Shown: positions 1 to 5,243 of the stretch, in pieces
Position numbering within the stretch: position 1 is the first letter of the stretch
Layout: each line of letters starts with the position of its first letter
Program-made: the position numbers and the translations under genes
The notes under the pieces: model-generated
What the model was told of the DNA's origin: nothing
What the model saw: only the letters and a program-made list of their open reading frames with translations
The model's database searches: none
DNA from: Planctomycetota bacterium
Lineage (GTDB): Bacteria; Planctomycetota; Planctomycetia; Pirellulales; Lacipirellulaceae
Direction of reading: 5' to 3'
Length of the DNA: 7,163 nt
Assembly: GCA_029259975.1 (NCBI GenBank)
Contig: JAJDEE010000130.1
Location: forward strand, 1-7,163

Positions 1-70
1 TTTGTGCTGCATCCACTAAAATTGCCTTGGCGTCTGACCGCGCCGATTGTTCTTTGACAACTTGACCCAT
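1..70 (-). CDS. N-terminal fragment of an unidentified protein (weakly TetR-like)
   Basis: An ATG at 68-70 on the minus strand opens a frame that stays open for 23 codons to the window edge. The peptide begins MGQVVKEQ and ends with AKAILVDAAQ. The last part has the spacing of the first helix of TetR-family repressors (basic residue, then I-L-x-x-A-A), so a TetR regulator is one possibility, but 23 residues cannot establish a family. A G-rich stretch (AGGGGGG on the minus strand, about 84-90) lies about 13 nt upstream of the ATG, rather far for a ribosome binding site. The gene points the same way as the HD-GYP gene but is separated from it by more than 570 bp, so co-transcription is unlikely. 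It could still be a chance open frame; the family call is inference only. Confidence 0.4.
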   Translation of the reverse strand, partial: MGQVVKEQSARSDAKAILVDAAQ

Positions 71-241
71 CCGACTTTTGCGACCCCCCTGTCCAAAAGC
101 GAAACTGCTTGTTCACGCTTGCCGGCTAGTCTCGACGTACCGAATTGGCGCTGCATTCAGCGGAGTTTTGCGCTGTTTGCCTCCCTGAGATTCGCAAAAC
201 ACAGGCAACTGCGCAGCCCTTGATTATTCGCAACGTGTTGC

Positions 242-263
242 CAGTAAGAGACTTACTGTTTTT
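242..263 (+). terminator. Hairpin followed by T-run (terminator-like)
   Basis: CAGTAAG (242-248) and CTTACTG (252-258) form a perfect 7-bp stem with a 3-nt loop, followed directly by TTTTT (259-263). That is the shape of a small rho-independent terminator on the plus strand. The stem is short and AT-rich, and no plus-strand gene is recognised upstream. It may instead be an operator-like palindrome or end a small unrecognised transcript. Confidence 0.3.
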
Positions 264-301
264 ACCCCCAGGAAAAATCGGGCGACTTTTGCGAACAAAA
301 A

Positions 302-339
302 CGCGTTTTGAGACGCTAGCGCAAAAAGGTCAAAACGCG
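302..339. repeat. 10-bp inverted repeat
   Basis: CGCGTTTTGA (302-311) is exactly inverted as TCAAAACGCG (330-339), with an 18-nt spacer containing GCTAGC. The word ACGCTAGCG in the spacer (313-321) recurs at 551-559 inside the palindromic element further right. Function unknown. Confidence 0.5.
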
Positions 340-354
340 CCAAACCGCACGCGA

Positions 355-372
355 CAACTGCAACTGCAACTG
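355..372. repeat. CAACTG tandem repeat, three copies
   Basis: The hexamer CAACTG is repeated three times head to tail at 355-360, 361-366 and 367-372. It is too short to assign a role. Confidence 0.6.
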
Positions 373-386
373 TACCGGCGGAGATA

Positions 387-400
387 CCCACTTCGGTGGG
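387..400 (+). other. C(UUCG)G tetraloop hairpin
   Basis: CCCAC (387-391) and GTGGG (396-400) form a perfect 5-bp stem around TTCG (392-395). In RNA this is the unusually stable C(UUCG)G tetraloop. It sits 12 bp left of the palindromic element at 412-599. No T-run follows, so it is not a standard terminator. It may belong to an untranslated RNA read on the plus strand; that is inference. Confidence 0.45.
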
Positions 401-411
401 CGAGAGCCGTA

Positions 412-599
412 AGGCGAGCGGCAGTTGAGAATTTACCTAGTCACACGTTTGCCGAGCAGGCATCACGTAGCGGGGACGTCCACGTCACCGCGCACTACGA
501 GGGTGTTTTTCACCGGGTGACTTGGACGTCCCCGCTACAGCAATTTCAAAACGCTAGCGAGCGGTTCTCGGTAGGTAAATTCCCATCTGCCGCTCGCCT
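412..599. repeat. Nested palindromic element, 188 bp (REP/MITE-like)
   Basis: The outer arms 412-439 and 572-599 are inverted repeats of 28 bp with 26 matches; mismatches are at 425 and 428. Inside lies a second inverted repeat, 467-489 with 516-538, 23 bp with 22 matches (mismatch at 483), containing GTAGCGGGGACGTCCA. In the centre GGTG-TTTTT-CACC (502-514) can form a third small hairpin. The word GCGAGCGG occurs at 414-421 and 557-564, and inverted at 590-597. No transposase or coding frame lies within. Three concentric inverted repeats fit a palindromic intergenic element or a non-autonomous mobile element. No clear target-site duplication is visible at the ends. Confidence 0.7.
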
Positions 600-647
600 A
601 CAATTGAGTACTGGCCGGATCGTCTACCACTTGACGAGCAATTGCCC

Positions 648-2102
648 CTAGCGGATGGCTTCGATGATCTTGGTGTCGATGTCTTGGGCTTGTAGCTCCT
701 TGGCATCAGGCTCCGCCTCAACAAGCTCCTGCACCGCCTCGCAGAGATCGTCCGATTGTGGGTTGTAGTTTTGATTTACACGCAAAAAGTCTTCTTCGCG
801 GGCGATGAAGGCTTCGACGACTGCGGGGTCGAAATGAGTGGCATAGCGGCTAGAGATCCACTCGCGAGTGTCGGCATGCGAAACGGGGCCTTTGTAGGGA
901 CGCGCGGTGGTCAACGCATCGTAGACATCGGCGAGCGCTACAATTCGAGCCGCCAGAGGAATTTTTTTGCCTTCGATGCCGCTAGGGTAGCCAGTGCCAT
1001 CCCACCATTCGTGATGCGACACGGCTATTTCTTGCGCCAAAGCTAAAAAATCGTCCTCTTCCAACTGCTTTTGGATTGCCGCCAGGCATTCGCTGCCCAG
1101 GACGGTGTGCAGCTGCATCGCTTGGCGTTCGGTGCGAGTGAGTGGTCCCGGCTTAAGCAGAACAGCATCGGGAATGCCGACCTTGCCGATATCGTGTAAC
1201 GACGAGGCAATCGCCAAGTCGGAAACGTAGTGGTGGTCGATCTCTGGGTTGTTTTTCGCCAATTCGCTCGCCAGAATTGTGACGTACGAGCGAATACGTT
1301 CCAAATGGTCGCCCGTGTCGCGATCGCGTGACTCGGCCAGCTTGGCGAGGCCAAAAATAACAGCGTTACGCGTGCGAAGCAACGAGCGAGTGCGCTGCTC
1401 GACTTTCTTTTCCAATTGCGAGTTTGCCTCGACAAGGTTTGCCTCGTAGCGGTTTGTCAAAAAGACCGTGATAATACCGGTCGCCCCAACGATAAACGCG
1501 GTGAGGGCGTAGCCGACTTGCATGACCGGCCGGATCGCGGAAGCGACGAACTGACCGATGGCCGTATCCGATTGATAGACAGCCAGTACCGCGTTCAAAT
1601 CGGGCAAACGGTATCCCGTGAAGTCGTGCAAGTCTCCATCAAGCTCGACCTTGCCTGTAATGACTCTTGCCCCCGCCTTGTTCGTCTCGTCCATGAGCGT
1701 GATGATCGGTACTGCGTCTGTGTCGGTCTTCAGCAGGCAACGACCCGGGAAAAGCCTGAGCAAGCCAGGGTCTTCGTTGAGGTTGGGATGGCAAAGCATG
1801 GCGCCGTTGTCGGCTCGCATGATGCATGCAAATCCGTTGTGCGGCACAGCCGCCACTTCGCACAAGTTCTGTAGCTGCCGCCAATCTGCGGTGCCTGGAT
1901 CGGCGCTTTCTAGCTGTAGTTTCGAGACGTCTAGTGCCAGCTCCTGCGCCAGCGCCTGCCCTTTCGCAGAAACATGCTCGTGAACGACAACCTCGAAGGT
2001 ATTCCACAGCCACCCAGTCGCCCAGACGACCCCAAACCCTAGGCAAGCCGCTTGGCTTGCCACGAGAAGTGCGACCAGAAAGAAGCGGCTCTTGATTTGC
2101 AT
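648..2102 (-). CDS. Membrane-bound HD-GYP domain protein, probable cyclic-di-GMP phosphodiesterase
   Basis: This 484-residue protein has an N-terminal membrane segment (about 7-33), an extracytoplasmic region of about 155 residues, a second membrane segment (about 193-215), a coiled-coil linker (about 218-243) and a C-terminal HD-GYP domain (about 250-440). The HD-GYP signature is intact: E257 and H266 in ESRDRDTGDH, HD at 303-304 with K307, H332, HH at 363-364, DGTGYP at 368-373 and D392 in ALADVYDAL. Proteins with these residues hydrolyse c-di-GMP in the cytoplasm through a metal centre. The outer region contains a D-x-G…L-x-HP pattern (98-106) reminiscent of Cache-type sensors, but the ligand is unknown. 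I chose the ATG at 2102 because the membrane helix begins just after it and GAGG lies 9 nt upstream. The frame stays open to 2336, but that extension looks non-coding. There is no GGDEF domain. It is divergent from the hydantoinase gene. Confidence 0.9.
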   Translation of the reverse strand: MQIKSRFFLVALLVASQAACLGFGVVWATGWLWNTFEVVVHEHVSAKGQALAQELALDVSKLQLESADPGTADWRQLQNLCEVAAVPHNGFACIMRADNGAMLCHPNLNEDPGLLRLFPGRCLLKTDTDAVPIITLMDETNKAGARVITGKVELDGDLHDFTGYRLPDLNAVLAVYQSDTAIGQFVASAIRPVMQVGYALTAFIVGATGIITVFLTNRYEANLVEANSQLEKKVEQRTRSLLRTRNAVIFGLAKLAESRDRDTGDHLERIRSYVTILASELAKNNPEIDHHYVSDLAIASSLHDIGKVGIPDAVLLKPGPLTRTERQAMQLHTVLGSECLAAIQKQLEEDDFLALAQEIAVSHHEWWDGTGYPSGIEGKKIPLAARIVALADVYDALTTARPYKGPVSHADTREWISSRYATHFDPAVVEAFIAREEDFLRVNQNYNPQSDDLCEAVQELVEAEPDAKELQAQDIDTKIIEAIR

Positions 2103-2111
2103 CCGAAAGTA

Positions 2112-2115
2112 CCTC
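2112..2115 (-). promoter_or_regulatory. Ribosome binding site deciding the HD-GYP start
   Basis: GAGG on the minus strand lies 9 nt before the ATG at 2102. It supports that start over the longer open frame beginning at 2336. Confidence 0.5.
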
Positions 2116-2346
2116 GGTCCAACACTGTCAAGGAGTTCCGATCCGACCCACCCAGCTTTTGAGGCAGAGGTAGATGTACAGGATCGCAGACTTACAGTGC
2201 AAAAGTAGCTTGCAGACGCCGCCACGGCAGCAGGTTCTGTCAGGCAGTGTGGAGTGATACAGGTACTTTCCGCACGAACCACTATTTCCGCTACAAACGT
2301 CTTGACCTTGCCCGGAGTAATCCGAAAATGAGGCATCCTCCTCCTT

Positions 2347-2350
2347 AGGA
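2347..2350 (+). promoter_or_regulatory. Ribosome binding site of the hydantoinase gene
   Basis: AGGA lies 7 nt before the ATG at 2358, good spacing, and fixes that start. Confidence 0.6.
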
Positions 2351-2357
2351 ATCACAA

Positions 2358-3737
2358 ATGACATTATTGATTAAGAACGGCCGGATCATCACCGCCGCTG
2401 ACGACTATGTGGCCGACATTCTCTGCGAGGGTGAGGTAATCACGCAAATTGCCCCGCACCTCGATGCGCCGTCTGACGCCGAAGTCGTCGACGCGGCCGG
2501 CAAATACGTCTTTCCAGGGTTCATCGACCCGCACGTCCACATCTACCTGCCGTTCATGGGCACTTACGCTAAAGACACCTACGATTCGGCTAGTCGTGCG
2601 GCGCTGGTGGGGGGCACCACATCGCTGATCGAAATGTGTTGTCCCAGCCGCGATGAGGAGCCGCTGGAAACTTTCGAGCTGTGGAAATCAAAAGCAGCCA
2701 TTTCTGCCTGCGACTACACCTTTCACATGGGCGTGTCGCGGTACGACGAATCTGCCGAAGCCCAGCTGCGCGAGATCGTTAATCGGGGCATCTCGTCATT
2801 CAAAATTTTCATGGCCTACAAAGGAGCCTTTGGCGTCACCGACCAAGAGCTTTTCGACACGCTCACGTTGGCCAAAGAGCTAGGCGTGATCGTCACGGCC
2901 CATTGCGAAAACGAAACTCTCGTCGCGGCGTTACAAGAAAAACTAATCTCTGAGGGAAAAACCGACACCGAGTGGCACGAACGCTCGCGACCACCACGTG
3001 TCGAAGCCGAGGGTGTGCACCACTTGATGACCTTCGCCGAAATGACCGGCGCCCACGTGTACTGTGTGCATACTTCCTGCCGCGACGCACTCGAAGCCGT
3101 GCAAGCAGCTCAGCTACGCGGCGTGAATGCTTGGGTCGAAACGGTGATTCCTTATCTCACGCTCGACAGCTCCTGTGCCGAGTTGCCCGACTTTGAGGGC
3201 GCGAAATACGTGATGTCGCCCCCGCTGCGCGATCCGATTCACCGACCGGTGCTCTGGGCGAGCCTGCGGTCGCGGCTGATCAGCACCGTAGCCACCGATC
3301 ATGCGCCGTTCGATTTCGCAGGTCAAAAGGACATGGGCAAAGACGATTTCACAAAAATCCCCAATGGCATTCCCTCGATCGAAGACCGCGTGAATCTGCT
3401 TTACACGCATGGTGTCTGCCCAGGCCAACTCGATCTCAACACGTTCGTCGACGCTGCCAGCACGCAAGCCGCCAAGCTCTTCGGCCTCTATCCCCGCAAA
3501 GGGACTATCCAGGTCGGCAGCGACGCCGATCTAGTGATTTACGACCCTGAGTACCGCGGGCAAATTTCCGCCAAAACGCAGCTGATGGATGTCGACTACA
3601 GCGCCTACGAGGGCTGGGAAATTACCGGGCGCCCGAGCGTTGTGACGGTGCGAGGCGAGGTGCAGGCACGCGACGGGGAGTTTGTTGGCGAGCTTGGTCG
3701 CGGACAGTTTTTGAGCCGCGAGCCAACGCATTTTTAA
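2358..3737 (+). CDS. hydA: D-hydantoinase / dihydropyrimidinase
   Basis: This 459-residue cytoplasmic amidohydrolase is of usual family length. The family opens cyclic diamides: 5,6-dihydrouracil or dihydrothymine in reductive pyrimidine breakdown, or 5-substituted hydantoins. The binuclear metal site of D-hydantoinases is complete: H59 and H61 in DPHVH, K149 (the lysine that becomes carboxylated) in SFKIFMAYK, H182 in AHCENE, H238 in VHTSC and D314 in ATDHAPF. Y154 matches the catalytic tyrosine, and S287 (MSPPLR) and N336 (IPNGIPS) match substrate-backbone contacts. The C-terminal GRGQFLSR resembles the conserved family tail. The small N-terminal beta domain (1-55) is rejoined by residues after about 380. 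No dihydropyrimidine dehydrogenase, beta-ureidopropionase or carbamoylase gene is present, so the substrate is open. Allantoinase and dihydroorotase are less likely because the sequence follows hydantoinase spacing throughout. Confidence 0.92.
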   Translation: MTLLIKNGRIITAADDYVADILCEGEVITQIAPHLDAPSDAEVVDAAGKYVFPGFIDPHVHIYLPFMGTYAKDTYDSASRAALVGGTTSLIEMCCPSRDEEPLETFELWKSKAAISACDYTFHMGVSRYDESAEAQLREIVNRGISSFKIFMAYKGAFGVTDQELFDTLTLAKELGVIVTAHCENETLVAALQEKLISEGKTDTEWHERSRPPRVEAEGVHHLMTFAEMTGAHVYCVHTSCRDALEAVQAAQLRGVNAWVETVIPYLTLDSSCAELPDFEGAKYVMSPPLRDPIHRPVLWASLRSRLISTVATDHAPFDFAGQKDMGKDDFTKIPNGIPSIEDRVNLLYTHGVCPGQLDLNTFVDAASTQAAKLFGLYPRKGTIQVGSDADLVIYDPEYRGQISAKTQLMDVDYSAYEGWEITGRPSVVTVRGEVQARDGEFVGELGRGQFLSREPTHF

Positions 3738-3767
3738 TTGAGATCGAGGACAGTTGTGCTGAATAAT
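3738..3767 (+). promoter_or_regulatory. Sigma70-like promoter candidate for the DUF1559 gene
   Basis: TTGAGA (3738-3743, five of six consensus bases) is followed after 18 bp by AATAAT (3762-3767, five of six). It begins immediately after the hydantoinase stop codon. Transcription would start near 3774, giving a leader of about 65 nt. This argues that the DUF1559 gene has its own promoter. Planctomycete promoter consensus is not well known to me, so this remains a pattern match. Confidence 0.4.
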
Positions 3768-3837
3768 GCGTTTTGCTAGCCTAGATTGCGACGTCAGGAG
3801 GTTTCTCTGCGAACAGTGTTAAATATCTGCAGAAAGA

Positions 3838-4890
3838 ATGGCAAATATGTCACCGAAAAGTCAAACAGTTTTCTCGTCTAGAGCTTTTACGCTCGTCGAG
3901 CTATTGGTGGTGATTGCGATTATTGGTGTGTTGGTAGCACTGCTGCTTCCTGCTGTGCAGGCTGCTCGAGAGGCGGCTCGGCGAAATTCTTGCGTGAACA
4001 ATCTCAAGCAAATCACGTTGGCTCTCACCAATCACGAATCGATCGCAGGCAATTACCCAGCTAGTTTTGAAATCGTACCGGGCAACACGTTGAAAACGAA
4101 CAATGGCTCGTGGTCGATTCAGGCGCGACTGCTGCCATTTCTGGAAGAAGGCGCTGCCTTTGCAACGATCGACTTTGATCTCCCCTGGGACAAGGGGGCC
4201 AATAAAACCGGTGGCGTACCCACACGACGCATACCGATGTATCTTTGCCCCAGCGAAGCCAACGATACGGTTCGCCTCTCGGACACTGGTGCTCCGAAAG
4301 TTTACCCGCACACCTACGGCGGGAATTTCGGACAGTGGCTGGTCTACGACCCTACTGATTCGTCCAACACGGGCGATGGTGTTTTCGCCGTCAACGTCAG
4401 ACTACGAGCCGCGCAAGTTCAAGACGGGCTTAGCAACACACTCGCCTTCGCCGAAGTCAAGGCCTTTACGCCCTACATCCGCAACACAGCTACTAATCCC
4501 GGCTCAGCGATCCCCGACGAAGCCAATCAATTGCCAACCGACGGAAGCAAAAAACTCGGCAGTGATACCAACAGCAACACCGGCCACACTGAATGGCCTG
4601 ACGGGCGGGTCCACCACAGCGGATTTACGACCGTCTTCACGCCGAACACTTTTGTGAGATTCGAAGACGTGGGGCTTGTTTTCGACATCGACGTCAACTC
4701 GCAAAAAGAAGGCAATAGCGGCACGCAGCCAACCTACGCCGCCATTACCGCCCGCAGCTACCATCCTGGCGGGGTTAACGTCGCCTTGCTTGATGGATCA
4801 GTGCATTTCGCCGCTGAAGATATCCAGAGAGTTGTCTGGCGCGCGATGTCGACCCGTGACGGAGGCGAAATCTCGGGCTTTTCTTTGTAG
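3838..4890 (+). CDS. DUF1559 family pilin-like protein with H-X9-DG motif
   Basis: This 350-residue protein begins with a type IV pilin-like signal: a short polar leader, then A16|FTLVE with E21 at mature position +5, and a hydrophobic helix to about residue 40. It continues with LLPAVQAAREAARR and NNLKQI (55-59), the hallmark N-terminus of planctomycete DUF1559 (SBP_bac_10-like) proteins. Near the C-terminus H309 is followed nine residues later by D319-G320 (the H-X9-DG box), then TRDGGE. Such proteins are thought to be processed by a prepilin peptidase and exported, and genomes often carry dozens; their function is unknown. The residue before the cleavage point is alanine, where glycine is usual. 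The start could be ATG 3838 or ATG 3847; AGAAAG (3831-3836) is better spaced for the latter. An in-frame stop at 3820 excludes a longer protein. A perfect AGGAGGT at 3796-3802 is too far upstream to serve either ATG. Confidence 0.93.
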   Translation: MANMSPKSQTVFSSRAFTLVELLVVIAIIGVLVALLLPAVQAAREAARRNSCVNNLKQITLALTNHESIAGNYPASFEIVPGNTLKTNNGSWSIQARLLPFLEEGAAFATIDFDLPWDKGANKTGGVPTRRIPMYLCPSEANDTVRLSDTGAPKVYPHTYGGNFGQWLVYDPTDSSNTGDGVFAVNVRLRAAQVQDGLSNTLAFAEVKAFTPYIRNTATNPGSAIPDEANQLPTDGSKKLGSDTNSNTGHTEWPDGRVHHSGFTTVFTPNTFVRFEDVGLVFDIDVNSQKEGNSGTQPTYAAITARSYHPGGVNVALLDGSVHFAAEDIQRVVWRAMSTRDGGEISGFSL

Positions 4891-4921
4891 ACCAGCAATT
4901 TTCTAGCAGAACTAGAGTCTC

Positions 4922-5204
4922 ATGAATCAAGCTCTCTCTTTGACTGCGCTTGCCGAGCGCGCCTCGATCGTGTTCCAGGAGCGATTTGGCCGGCCTGCAA
5001 CCGTTTGGGCTGCGAGCGTGGCGTCGTGGGATCACGCAGACTGGCGGCGGATTTGGTGGCTGCACAGTCAGCTTGGTGAAAGCAGCCGCTGCCAACGAGA
5101 TTGCCAGTAAGGTTTGCGATTGCTATCGCAAGCAAACCGGCGTCGAGGCAACGGCTTTTGCAACAACACCCTCCCAAGGAGCCTTGGTACTGCAATGCGC
5201 CTAA
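4922..5204 (+). pseudogene. galK: Galactokinase remnant, internally deleted and frameshifted
   Basis: The frame from ATG 4922 gives about 31 residues typical of a galactokinase N-terminus, including FQERFGRPATVWAA. It should continue into the substrate motif PGRVNLIGEHTDY, but that is absent. Instead the sequence passes near 5014 into the C-terminal end of the same family: ERGVVGSR (5014-5037), then TGGGFGGCTVSLVK, then a helix, CYRKQTG, TPSQGALVL and a TAA at 5202-5204. GSR and TGGGFGG are in different frames. The bases A-G at 5038-5039 stand where an ATG (Met of SRMTGGGFGG) is expected, so one T was probably lost. Galactokinases are about 380-390 residues; roughly 94 codons remain, so about 290 codons are gone, including both the sugar-binding motif and the GLSSSAS phosphate-binding loop. 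It cannot encode an active kinase. It lies 31 bp after the DUF1559 gene with no clear ribosome binding site. Confidence 0.87.
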
Positions 5205-5210
5205 CAAATG

Positions 5211-5237
5211 TTTTGACAACTCGTAGGGCTGTCAAAA
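5211..5237. terminator. Hairpin between convergent galK remnant and trkA
   Basis: TTTTGACA (5211-5218) and TGTCAAAA (5230-5237) form an 8-bp perfect stem with an 11-nt loop, placed between the ends of two convergent genes (stops at 5204 plus and 5244 minus). The position suits a bidirectional terminator. No real T-run follows on either strand beyond the stem itself, so efficiency is doubtful. Confidence 0.4.
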
Positions 5238-5243
5238 GTTGAT

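Larger units (their letters stand above)
71..647. other. Gene-free, repeat-rich intergenic region
   Basis: No credible coding sequence is seen here. The only long open frame (145-651, plus) starts with TTG, has no ribosome binding site, is rich in R, Q and L without any recognisable domain, and runs straight through a palindromic repeat element. What the region holds is structure: a terminator-like hairpin (242-263), a 10-bp inverted repeat (302-339), three tandem CAACTG hexamers (355-372), a C(UUCG)G hairpin (387-400) and a nested palindrome (412-599). The 12-mer CGACTTTTGCGA occurs twice in direct orientation, at 72-83 and 283-294. The word TTTTGCG and its complement recur through 70-340. 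Confidence 0.7.
2103..2357. promoter_or_regulatory. Divergent intergenic region between HD-GYP and hydantoinase genes
   Basis: These 255 bp must hold the promoters of both divergent genes, but no box pair on either strand is close enough to consensus to name. The 10-mer AGGTACTTTC occurs on the plus strand at 2261-2270 and on the minus strand at 2114-2105, where it overlaps the ribosome binding site of the HD-GYP gene. This widely spaced inverted pair could be a shared operator or chance. Confidence 0.4.

Noticed and set aside
54..82. TTGACA as a plus-strand promoter -35 box
   Set aside because: No acceptable -10 box lies 16-18 bp downstream and no plus-strand gene follows.
145..651. 168-codon open frame on the plus strand
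   Set aside because: It starts with TTG, has no ribosome binding site or domain, and is translated straight through the nested palindromic element.
1416..1874. Open frames antisense to or out of frame with the HD-GYP gene
   Set aside because: They are shadows of a coding sequence with all catalytic motifs intact and show no features of their own.
2103..2336. 78-residue N-terminal extension of the HD-GYP protein
   Set aside because: The membrane helix follows ATG 2102 directly, a GAGG site precedes that ATG, and the extension has no features and fills the divergent promoter region.
4922..5110. Two overlapping small novel genes at 4922-5110 and 4950-5204
   Set aside because: Their peptides are the N- and C-terminal pieces of one galactokinase read in different frames, so a pseudogene explains both.
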